Assembly (NCBI GenBank): GCA_011037195.1
Contig: JAAEAF010001974.1
Coordinates: forward strand, 1 to 64,000
Origin: Triatoma infestans
Lineage: Eukaryota > Arthropoda > Insecta > Hemiptera > Reduviidae
Reading direction: 5' to 3'
DNA: 64,000 bases
Each line of letters starts with the position of its first letter. Position 1 is the stretch's first letter. Position numbers and translations under genes: made by a program. Below are positions 10,301 to 18,794 of the stretch, piece after piece. A model generated the notes under the pieces. It ran no database searches and had not been told where the DNA came from. It saw only the letters and a program-made list of their open reading frames with translations.

Positions 10301-13300
10301 TCAACTCTCTGTGGTCCCTCTATTTATACCGGTAGAGAACCTTCCAGACTTCTCTCGACTATTCCAGTCAAAACTAGAGCGCCGCCAGCGCTTCCTGCGG
10401 CCACTAAGAGAACCTTAGATACCTCCCTTCTCTCCTAGATGGCACCACCAGCTGCGTTACAATATAAACGTTCAAAAATGCCAAAAAATATAACATTCAC
10501 TCTTAGACAAACTATCAGCCCACTTGTATACTTATATCAGATGGCACTCGCATGCGCACATACTACAGTACAATACCTTGGACTCCACACTGACAAGCGA
10601 CTGACTTGAAATCCGCACATAAGACTCAAAAGACTAGAAATGAAAAAAACATTACCACTTACTAATACGACTAGTTGACAAGAAGATCAAAATTAATATT
10701 AAATAACAAAGTCCTGACATACAACACTTCTGAAAGCTAAATGTACTTACGGACTCAAACAATGGGTTCAGCCTAACATTCTAATATTCACCACCTTCAA
10801 TCCTTATAGTCCCAAAATTCTTCGCCGAATATCTAATGCTCCATACAATGTCTCATAATCCATTATGATTTAAAGATACCATTTATAAAAGACTTAATTT
10901 CAACTAGGTAAAAAAAAATTCATTATCTCCTTTGTGGTCGTAATAACCTTCTGATTCATCACCTCTCAACTTTATCCCTTACTGATAACCCCACAAGACA
11001 ACTTAAACGGCATTGGCAACGCGATTCCCTCGGTGATGGAAGTCAGTAAATAAATATTGTACTTGGAGAGTGACATTGGGTGATGTCTCCTCTCACGTTT
11101 CCTTATGTCATACTATTTACTTGTTACAGCAGCCTTGCCCTTGCAGTTGATGAATTAAAAAAAAAAAAATTAAAAAAGTTGTTTAGAAAAATATTATACC
11201 TTCCATTAGGCTTAAAATTTCTTGCTCACTAATAGCAAATCACAAGAACTCTATAGTATTCAAGTCTTTTTGAGGATACATACGATAAGAAATAAGTTGG
11301 ACTAATGGATTATGAGGACAAAGATCCTTTCCTTGCTTATCTAATTTCTTCCCATCATATAGAATCTTAACACGAAGTTGTAACATTGGAAACATAGAAG
11401 CTGCGCCTAAATTTCGAAAGTATTTAGACTGCAAAGACAGGATAATTGGGCTATTTTTATTAGGAGGACCTCTTTGAACAGGAATACTTTTGAGATTAAT
11501 TATAAATCGGTAATTAAAAGCGCATAACACACGACAATAGTGCGATCTGTTTTACCTTGAAAATATTCATGAATAAGTATAATTTTAATTTCACAGCTTC
11601 CTCTTAATACCGTAAAGATTCACACTTTCATGAAGTGTATTATTAAAAAAAAAAAAATTATTGACAACCATTCAAACATGAATGTCTCTCTGCAGTATTC
11701 ACGATTTAGGGTCACAAATGAATCTTACAATCGAGAGTATGTACTACTCTGCATACACAATTGACGATCACGCCTAATTGGTTCAGAATTAAGTATCTCA
11801 GCGTTTATTCTATTTTAAACTCTTTGGAGTAAGTATCCAAAGAAAAGTAAATATCCAAGAAAATCTATAAATAAAAAAAATCTTGTGATTTGAAGGCGTT
11901 TACGTTTTAAAAAATCATCAAAAAGGCCACTATTGAATAGTGGAACAGCAATGATTTAGACAGAAATGTTAGCAAATCTTGTCTCGTAATTATCTGCCTT
12001 TTACATATTATTGATAAATTCTATTATTTCTTTATATATTTTTATTTTGTTATTATTAAATATTTAAACATTATTTCTGAGCTCTAAAGAGGACTGTAGC
12101 CCATCATCACATCCAAAGCTGCTTAACTGCAATAGGGTTTATTCAAATTGGATTAAATCAATCTCTTGTAGAGTTGTATCCTTTGATTTAGTTTTATATC
12201 TATATCGAACCTAATTATATCACCCCCCCCCATAATTGCTTCTTTTAATACATTACTTCTGTTTGAAAGATATAGCCATGAATATTATAACTTTTTTCCC
12301 AACTAGCTACCAAGTGGGTTCGGTTTAGATAAAACACACTAAACTCTTAGCAACACTAATTTCTTGTTCAACACAATAAATTACAAATAAAACACTAAAA
12401 TACATTGTATAAACCAACAAAAGTTCTCTCGGTTCACTTTTTATTCACTTTTAACAAGCGCACAATCCGTTTGTAACAAGATTGACTCACTCGAACTGTT
12501 CTTCTCCTATTTATATCTAGTAGGTTCTCTAAACTCTTCCAGGCCGCGGTAGACCGATGTAAAACAGTCCAGAGCGCCTCGCTAGTGCTTCTCAGCGGCA
12601 ACGAGGAGAACTTAAGGTGTCTGCTTCTTCCCATAGATCGCACTAGTGGTTACGTTACAATATTATTAAATTTTTATTAGTGAAATGCTTAATAATGTTA
12701 TTTTTAGCTGACATGAAAACAACTAATCAACTAACTCTAAAAATAATTGAAAAAGATAATAAGAAATATTATGAGATAATCAGTTTTGAACTTGATGTTG
12801 GAGCTGAAAGTATGACAATGAATTTTAGTAATCTGTGTGATGGAAATCAAGTTCTAGGTAAGTGTTTAAATGTATAGAATGATTAAAAGTAATAAAATCA
12901 TTACTAACCTCTGCTGGCTTCCTATTCAATATAATCTGATTTTTTTGGATGCATGGAGAAGAACTCTTGTGTTGTCAAATTTGATCGGGTTTATTGGAGA
13001 ACACAACTTTCTTCCTTACTGTAGTTTATTGCCAGGGTAATTGATATACATCTACAGCAACAGTGAATAAGGGGCTAAGTCAAATTTTGGCGAAAACCGC
13101 ATAAGTAGGTCTTCAAAATGCCCTTTTTTCACTTACTCTCAGCTTCGTGTTAGAATAGGTATTGTAATCGTATTGAATTTTTTACATCGAGTTTTCACCG
13201 GAAATACACATTTTGAAAGTCCTCTGAGTCCGAAAAAAGTGTTTTTTTTTTCTTTTTTTTAATAAAATTGTTTATGTCCATTGTGTGAAAAATTCATATT

Positions 13301-16300
13301 TGACATTCCATTTGGTTATCACTACCATTGGACCCGACAGGAAGTTTTTCTGTCAAAATTCCTCAACCGGAAGTACCACTTTACTAATTGAATTTTTCAG
13401 TTTTCTTTTTGCGATTTTCTCAAAAATGGTTCCCAACGATTTTCTTTAAACTTAATATAATATTAACTACACATACAAAGAGGTACAACTTTTATTTGAA
13501 ATATTTCTCTGAAAAAAATTCATTTTAGTGGGCTTTTGAGGGAAAGGTTGGGGGTTTTATGTTTTCCTTTAAAGTGCTATTTCAATTTTATTATATAATT
13601 GTATCATCTAAATAATATTAATTGGAATTAAATATGCTGCCAATATTCTGAGTTTTCGTAAAATCGGTTAACCGAATGAGTGTTTCTACTAAGTAAACAG
13701 TTTTTTTCTGAAATTTTCTTGAAAACGACTTAAACAATTTTCTTTAAACTCAAGTATATCGACTACACATACAATGAGCTATAATTTTTATTTGCTATAA
13801 GGTTTAACCGGAAATATTCATTAGGACAGCTTTATTGTGAACGGGGCGTACCTAGCGCATAGCGCCAAAACCGGTGCCTATGGTCACTTAGCCTTATCTA
13901 CAAAGTAGATAAGTTCCCGTCCCTGCCACGGGGAGGCGGACCTCTACTTATTCGTCTAGTCCTTCTTATTACCGCGACTTCTTGAGCGAACTCGACAAAG
14001 TCTTCGAAATTCCTTGCATTTTTTACCAGCTCTTTACATTCTCCCGGCCAGTTCTCCCCCCTACTTATCAGCTTGAATTCCATATGGATTCTAGCCTCGT
14101 CGAGGAGAGGACACCGGAAGAGAACGTGATGCACCGTGTCCCGCTGACCGCATTCACAATTTGGGGAATCTTTCAATCCCAAGTCGAAGAGCTTAGAATT
14201 GAACTCCCCGTGCCCCGTGAAATATTGTGTAACGGTCTGGGATAGCCGCAGCCATCGCATCGACAGTCTGTGATGCAGATTCGGAAGGAACTCATATGTG
14301 GTTCTTCCTGTCACTGCCTCATCCCAGCGTCTTTGCCACTTCCCTATCTCATACTCTAGGATCGTTTTCTTTACGAGAGCAGGAGGCATCTGACTAGTCA
14401 ACTCCCGACCATCGAGGACGATCATGCCCCTTTTTTGGTACTTATATCGTAGGGCCCTCATCTCTGCTTGGAGATCAAGCGGCAACACTCCAGCGACCAC
14501 CGGTAAGGAGACCGTGGATGATGTCGCATAGGCCCTAGTCACCGAGCATAAAATAGCTCTTTACATTCTTAATAGAATGCCGCTGTACGACTGCATGTCC
14601 AGCTTGTCGGCCCAACAGGCAGCTGCGTACGTTGCGACATTCTCTATCACGCCCTTATAGATAGTCAGAGCCACACCAGTCTTCAGCCCCCACTCTCCAC
14701 GGACTACTCTTTTGATCCCCTGGTATAAGTTGAGACATCTTGAGGCAACTCGCTGAATATGGGGCTTAAAAGAAAGCTTCCAATCCAGGAGCACGCCCAG
14801 ACACTCAAACTGGGTTACGTGGGCTATTCTTTGTTCGTCCACCCGGATCCAAGGTGGACGACTGGGATGAAGCTTATGTAGTGGAAGGACGAAATCGAAA
14901 AATAATAGTTTTTAAAAATAATTTAGAATATTTTATAATTATCTCAAATTAAGAAAAAGATTGACATTCCATTGCAAAAGGGCTAGCCAGGTATACAAGG
15001 CCAGTTACTGGTACGGCACAAGAACAATTATGGCATTGTACTACTCCCTTCTCCTCACAGGGGAGGTATTGAAGAAACAAAGAGAAGAGATATTAAAAAG
15101 ACAGACAAGTGCTACAAATCAAGGTGAAAGCATCAGACCAGTATCCTATACCAGTATCAAGTTATAAGTTAAAACATAAGAGTTTGGCATTTTAATCTAG
15201 ATTAATTAATTGATTTATACTTAATCGCTGTGATATTATAAAGCTATTTAAATTCAGTTAGAAAATATATTTATTTTATAATCAGTGGTGCTTTCTTGAT
15301 TATATTCTTGCATTCTATCTCAAACAAACAAACAAGCCCTTTTCGCTAAAACGCTCACGCCACAAGCTACCTACACACAAACATCACCAATAACATTACA
15401 CTTGCCTTTCATGAGCATCACTTTTGACTTCTCAAACGAAATATGCAGCTTTTCCCCTTCACACCATCTTTTTATTTGGGACACAGCCGTGCAAGCACGC
15501 TCCTCTATCTCCCTACGAGAATCTCCATGGACAACTATTGCTAGGTCGTCAGCGTGTGCAACCGAGTCACAGTAATCCAATTTAATGAAATTCGTCGAAA
15601 ACTGAAACGTGAGATAATGTCTGTATACAGTTAGCCAGTTTGTTCACCTTAAATAGAAAAAAGTGTGCAAATTTACTTGGTTGGTCAGGTCTATTTTTAT
15701 ACCGCCAAAACCGTCACTTTTAAAAATCCAAAACTAGACAAACATAAAAGTGTGTCATCAAAACTGAAAACTGATTTAGATGAAGAAAAATTTGCCCTTA
15801 GTGAAGAACGAGCTGATATGAAACATGTTAAAATTGCTTATAATTGCAGTTAAGAAGAAAAAAAAAAAAAATCTGGTGTGACACACACACACACACACAA
15901 CTTTCTCTCACTGCAGTTTTCAAAATTATAATTGACAAATGTTATAGTTTGTGTATCAAATTCAATGAGATTCGTCGAAAACTGAAAAAAAAAACTGTTC
16001 AGTAAAAGCGCACTTCCGGTTTACTAATTTTCGTGAAACTCGGAATTTTGGTCATCTATTTATTTCTAATTAATTTTGTTTGGATGGTAGAATTGTACAT
16101 TGCACTTTATAGAAAAACATAACCCTAAAAGTGCCCTTAAATGAATTTTCCCAAGAAATGTTTTGAATGAAAGTTGTAGATCTTTGTATGTTTAGTTTAT
16201 ATATAATGTTTCAAGAAAATCGACGGAGACATTTTCGAGAAAATCGCGAAAAAGTGAAAAAAAAAATCATTTAATAAAGTGGTAAAGTAGACGCTATTCC

Positions 16301-17715
16301 AGTTATCCGATTTTTTCAAACTCGAAATTTCAACAATATATTCAATTCTAATTAACATTATTTAGATGATAGAATTGTCTTATAAACTGAAATAGTACTT
16401 TAGAAGAAAACCTAACCCCACACCTCCCCCAAAAGTGCCCTTAAATGAATTTTCCCAGAGAAATGTTTCAAATAAAAGTTGTAGCCCTTGTATGTTTAGT
16501 TGATATACCAAGTTTCAAGTAAATCAAACTAGTAGTAAAGTGGTACTTCTGGTTGAGGAATTTTGACAGATAACATACAGTCAGATCCCATGGTGATAAC
16601 TAAACCCCATGTTCCCATGTTCAATATCAAGTTTCAATTTCTACGGTTTTTGGTTTTTGAGCTATGCTTTTCTCACACAAAAACACACACACACAGACCA
16701 TTTGCTAAAAACTACTATTTTCGACTCAGGGGACCTCAAAACGGATATTTCCGGTGAAAACTCGATATCGAAAGTTTGATACGATTACTACGAGTAAGAG
16801 AAAGTAAAAAATAGAGGCTAAAACAATGATTTAGCAGTTTGTCTTTTCATTTGACTTTCAACAGTCCTTGCCTACACCAAATTTGATCAATCGCTGGAAT
16901 CTTTCTATAAAATTACATTTAATGTGATAATTCACAATTTGGCCAATAATCTGGCAAATTGTTATGTGTGGGGTGGCAGGAAGAGGCTCTGGATCCTTTC
17001 TAGAGAATTTCCACCTTTTACATACTAAAAAATCTGCCAGATAATTTAAAAGAAGTAACATATTACTTTGATACATGTAATATTGATTGCAGCTTTAATG
17101 TTTACCTATAGCAGAAACCTTGTATTCGTTCTCTAATATGCATTAACATTTAATTATGACCAGCTTTTGTATGTCGAAAACTATTCTGATAAGTGTTCTA
17201 TGAATATAATAATAAAGATAAGAGATGAAATTCAGAACTAAATTAGAAAAAATATTTAAAAAAAAAAATCAAATTCCCGAAGTTGTTAGCAATATATTAA
17301 ATATCTGGAGAAAGAATAGAAAAATTTGACCGCTCACCATTATTCAACCTAGCATCACCCATTAGTAGGCGGTAATGACCAGCTTAACGACGATTGGGCT
17401 AAATTTTACAAAGGTATAAGAAAATCAGATACATAAGTAATTAATTCATAATTAGATTCATTTATTCCATATTTTTACTTTCTATTTTTTATTTCTCAAA
17501 GAAAGCTCTTCCAAATAGTTTAATGTATTTTTTTATTTATTTAAACAGGCAATCAGACGAATCAGTTCTTAAATGAAAACTGGAAAACAATATTGCAAGC
17601 ATTGAATAATGAATCACTGACCGCAGCTTTTGGTCCAATATTTAAAGATATTGGCAATAAGGTGTTTAGTAAAGTGCCAAAAGACAAGATCAATCCTTCA
17701 GAGAATTCTGACTAA
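4269..17715 (+). CDS. takeout / JHBP-family secreted protein, gene A (5' exon outside window)
   Basis: Five joined exons (4269-4361, 6221-6368, 9487-9614, 12708-12857, 17549-17715) give an open frame of about 228 residues ending in TAA, each bounded by AG/GT. The product matches the takeout/JHBP family: an N-terminal cysteine pair (C-x10-C), a PLYIDKV-type strand near mature residue 42, a TDWEKM segment, a third cysteine after GDGP, and a C-terminal amphipathic stretch ending in FSKVP. Family members are secreted, fold as a long two-wrap hydrophobic tunnel and bind juvenile hormone or other lipophilic ligands; the ligand here is unknown. The first exon should encode the signal peptide. Exon 1 of the paralogue ends in phase 1, as required here, but no such exon is visible in 1-4268, so it probably lies upstream. 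The introns are large and packed with transposons. Family assignment is confident; orthology is not claimed. Confidence 0.85.
4820..4968 (+). repeat. 18-bp minisatellite in gene A intron 2
   Basis: GGATGAATGTATTTATAA alternates with GGATGCATGTATTTATAA, about eight units, giving a 36-bp higher-order period. Open on both strands only because the unit length is divisible by three. Confidence 0.9.
5540..5797 (-). mobile_element. tRNA-derived SINE, family S2, in gene A intron 2
   Basis: On the - strand: GGCATTGATCTAGTGGCTAG (A-box), GCGCACTCGCCTTTCGTG, a B-box GTTCGATTCCCGTGAGGGC, then AAAATGGGAAGCTACAGTTA, a body ending in TCATGGACTGTTGCGCCACA, and an A tail (the T/A run at 5540-5551). The conserved hallmark is GGGAAGCTACAGT. 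Confidence 0.82.
6221..6368 (+). CDS. gene A exon 3 (148 bp)
   Basis: Acceptor ATAATTTCAG and donor GTAAGA. It encodes SIGQFFFAPLYIDKVQIKSD and onward, the conserved 'PL.IDK..I' strand of JHBP proteins. The length equals that of the matching exon of gene B at 57438-57585. Confidence 0.88.
6369..7727. other. gene A intron 3, unassigned part
   Basis: Less AT-rich than average between 6540 and 7400, with short open frames on both strands that resemble no known protein. It may be an old transposon; nothing supports a call. Confidence 0.4.
7728..7885 (+). mobile_element. SINE S1, deleted anticodon-arm region
   Basis: GGGGTTAGCTCAATGGTTCG is joined directly to GGCTCGGGTCGAGTCCTGCA, so about 15-20 bp of the tRNA-like head is missing. 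The body (GTGATGGGCAGTGTTTCTGT, ATACTGCTCTGAGG) is intact. It lies in gene A intron 3. Confidence 0.7.
7985..8530 (-). mobile_element. internally deleted LINE relic (LINE X-like) in gene A intron 3
   Basis: On the - strand it has an RT motif (NYRGISFENAIGKIFSG), then directly a C-terminal piece (HFMARCPSYNEIRKNVFNKN), a 3' UTR with AATAAA and an ATT-repeat tail at about 7990-8002. Most of RT is missing. Confidence 0.6.
8480..8848 (-). CDS. unrecognised 122-residue ORF ending in LINE sequence
   Basis: The ATG has a good context (AAAATG) and is preceded by about 100 bp with a GC-rich stretch (8940-9000), unusual here. Residues 1-85 match nothing I recognise: a cysteine-containing start (MSTKGCICEE), an acidic run (NLEEEDEVV) and a basic, nuclear-signal-like PPKKPRMEMMKK. 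From about residue 95 it reads into LINE RT sequence (NYRGISF). It could be the first exon of an antisense gene nested in gene A, or a chimeric remnant. No splice donor was established. Confidence 0.35.
   Translation of the reverse strand: MSTKGCICEETQNLECPAYVAKAPPSPVNLEEEDEVVPPKKPRMEMMKKGLFSVGNLLKSGIISEDTEVDSNFRYAAGNINISHEVNESNGDINVASNYRGISFENAIGKIFSGLLLQRLSH
8849..9486. other. gene A intron 3, right part
   Basis: Contains a GC-rich patch (8940-9000) upstream of the - strand ORF at 8848. Nothing else recognised. Confidence 0.4.
9487..9614 (+). CDS. gene A exon 4 (128 bp)
   Basis: Acceptor TTCCCTCAG and donor GTAAGT. It encodes TDWEKMIFVTEIPKLVLNGT followed by INGKI and GDGPCKFE. The cysteine after GDGP is shared with gene B (GDGDC). 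Length and phases equal gene B exon 4. Confidence 0.88.
9680..11170 (+). mobile_element. Jockey-type LINE relic, split by a solo LTR
   Basis: RT fragments appear in broken frames: KQAFGRVW, NAGISQGPIFF and a degraded YADD region near 9958, then after the LTR at 10068-10461 QYLGLHTDKRLTWNPHIRLK and ILRRISNAPYNVS. It ends with a poly-A-rich tail near 11157-11170. Many stops; an old, 5'-truncated copy in gene A intron 4. Confidence 0.75.
10068..10461 (-). mobile_element. solo LTR 1 (Ty3/gypsy-like), ATAT target duplication
   Basis: Reads TGTAACGCAGC...CATTACA on the - strand, 394 bp, flanked by ATAT at 10064-10067 and 10462-10465. A TATAAATAG promoter box (complement of 10320-10328) and a downstream AATAAA in the right order identify U3-R-U5. 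There is no internal gag-pol. It interrupts the Jockey-type LINE cleanly. Confidence 0.82.
11171..12281. other. gene A intron 4, no other feature
   Basis: AT-rich between the Jockey relic and solo LTR 2. Apart from the weak ORF at 11240-11530 nothing is seen. Confidence 0.4.
11240..11530 (-). other. unrecognised 96-residue ORF in gene A intron 4
   Basis: Open frame with moderately protein-like composition (MFPMLQLRVKILYDGKKLDK, CPHNPLVQLISYRMYPQKDL). No family recognised and no flanking promoter or splice signals established. Possibly an exon or transposon fragment. Confidence 0.2.
12286..12659 (-). mobile_element. solo LTR 2, related to LTR 1, ATAT target duplication
   Basis: Runs TGTAACGTAACC...GTTATA on the - strand, 374 bp, with one terminal base changed. 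ATAT flanks it at 12282-12285 and 12660-12663. It shares with LTR 1 the TATAAATAG box, GAACTTTTGT, AATTTATTGTGT and CGAACCCACTT blocks in the same order, but is clearly diverged. It ends 48 bp before gene A exon 5. Confidence 0.8.
12708..12857 (+). CDS. gene A exon 5 (150 bp)
   Basis: Acceptor TATTTTTAG and donor GTAAGT. It encodes DMKTTNQLTLKIIEKDNKKY, then an acidic beta-strand region ending MNFSNLCDGNQVL. KKYYE and NFxNL are shared with gene B exon 5, and the length is the same. It begins 48 bp after a solo LTR that ends at 12659. Confidence 0.88.
13129..13848 (+). repeat. family M, copy III, forward, truncated
   Basis: Carries TTTTCACCGGAAATACAC, CCTCAACCGGAAGTACCAC and the module landmarks. 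It is cut off at 13848 where the 3' end of an R1-type LINE begins. A short reverse-orientation piece of the family follows that LINE at 15578-15604. Confidence 0.75.
13849..15579 (-). pseudogene. R1-type LINE, 3' part, split by a solo LTR (copy 1)
   Basis: On the - strand from 15579: a fragment around the catalytic box (DSVAHADDLAIVVHGDS), then a solo LTR (14877-15400), then HVTQFECLGVLLDWKLSFKP, a thumb region with CWADKLDMQSYSG, and a C-terminal zinc finger CECGQRDTVHHVLFRCPLL near 14110-14160. The last segment is open from 14542 to 13898. The 3' terminus is the hairpin GGCGCTATGCGCTAGGTA. No poly-A follows. R1-clade assignment rests on the HADD box, the LLDWKLSFKPHI segment and the CxC..H...C finger. 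Confidence 0.8.
14877..15400 (-). mobile_element. solo LTR 3 inside R1 copy 1
   Basis: Starts TGTAATGTTATT and ends TTCCACTACA on the - strand, 524 bp. The LINE breaks at CAAG and resumes after TAAG, a 4-bp target duplication with one change. R1 copy 2 at 36100 reads straight across this point. A homologous element lies at 37282-37770. Confidence 0.75.
15870..16805 (-). repeat. family M, copy IV, reverse
   Basis: Left end ATCTGGTGTGACACACAC (the hairpin loop has become a CA repeat), then ACTTTCTCTCACT. ACTTCCGG-type module starts lie near 16011, 16290 and 16546. Right end GAGTAAGAGAAAGTAAAA. Confidence 0.82.
16806..17548. other. gene A intron 5, no feature
   Basis: AT-rich sequence leading to the last exon; no open frame with protein-like composition. 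Confidence 0.5.
17549..17715 (+). CDS. gene A terminal exon
   Basis: Acceptor TTTAAACAG. It encodes NQTNQFLNENWKTILQALNN and ends FSKVPKDKINPSENSD then TAA at 17713-17715. FLNEN, FGxxFK and FSKVP are shared with the last exon of gene B. The product is a few residues longer at the C terminus than gene B. Confidence 0.88.
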
Positions 17716-17777
17716 AATATATTGTCGATTATTCCTTAACCCTAAACAATTTAATGTTCATATATATTTGCATATAA

Positions 17778-17783
17778 AATAAA
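17778..17783 (+). terminator. putative polyadenylation signal of gene A
   Basis: AATAAA lies 63 bp after the gene A stop codon and is the first canonical hexamer downstream. The 3' UTR would be about 80-90 bases. AATAAA is common in such AT-rich DNA, so the assignment rests on position. Confidence 0.5.
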
Positions 17784-18117
17784 AAAAATAAGATGTGTTT
17801 AGAGCATAGTATAATAAAAATGAATAATTATAAAAAAAATAATTACGTTTCATGATCTTCCATGGTCCCATCATTCACATACAAAATTTCATCCATATTA
17901 CAATAGATTTCTTCACCATAGTGGTTAGTCTAAAACTTTAAAACTAAAACGACTCTGGAGAAATCGTGATGCCCAATGTGGGCGTTGAGGCGGTTTATAC
18001 GAGTACTATACTGTAGAGACTGTGATCTAAGATTTCTAGTGTTGTTGGGAGATTGATCAAGGCGCTGTCTGCTGGTCCAGAATGTCTACTACAAACTTTC
18101 AACATTCAACTACAAAC

Positions 18118-18790
18118 TTTTTACAACTTATTAGCCAACCTGGGTTATCTTATACATTTATTAGAATTTTAAAAAGTTTGTATTCCCATACGAGAGTCAC
18201 AATTTGGCATAAGAGGGGCTCACTGATTTTTTTTGACACCTCAATTGGTTTACGCCAAGGTTGCTTGCTTAGCCCACTATTATTCGACCTGTATTTAAAT
18301 GATTTATGTGAATATATAGGTGAGGGAATGGACATTGCTGGAGACCAATACCCAATACAAGACAGGATGCCTCCTATATGCAGAGGATGAGTTATGTCAA
18401 CGCCTCACCGGTCAAAATGCAGAGAATGATAAATAGGTTAGATGACTATTGCCGTATGAGGGGGTCAAATATTAATTTGGTCAAATCTAAAATTATAGTG
18501 TTCCGGAATGGTGGTAGGATGTAAGGTATAAAAACTGGAGTCTAAACGGTAAACCAACCGAAGTTATGTCTGAGTATAAGTACCTAGGATTGATTGTTAC
18601 CCCATTTTTCACAACGAATTAGTCACGCCAAATTGGGTTTGAACACTACGTGGCATGACTTCATGTTAAGGAAAGACATTCCATACTTTGCTAAACTATT
18701 CCATAAGAAATCTATTTACAAATTACTATAAGAAAGCTATTTTCACTCCCGCGATATGCTCCTAGCTATATCTCAGCCCTCCTAGAGCAC
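18118..18790 (+). mobile_element. LINE X copy A (RT fragment)
   Basis: RT motif GLRQGCLLSPLLFDLYLNDL, followed by a degraded catalytic region and EYKYLGLIVT. Nearly the same as 22980-23620 in copy B over about 640 bp, including the same in-frame stop after the YLGLIVT motif. Truncated at both ends. Confidence 0.75.
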
Positions 18791-18794
18791 CTTT

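Noticed and set aside
11240..11530. Adaptor-protein ear-domain resemblance
   Set aside because: Only a loose impression from LQLRVKILYDGKK; key residues do not line up. Left as unrecognised.
10068..12659. A single LTR retrotransposon with two LTRs
   Set aside because: The two LTRs are clearly diverged, each has its own ATAT duplication, and the DNA between is a Jockey relic plus non-coding sequence, not gag-pol.
13982..14245. Antisense ORF opposite R1 copy 1
   Set aside because: A shadow of the R1 C-terminal ORF on the other strand; no independent support.
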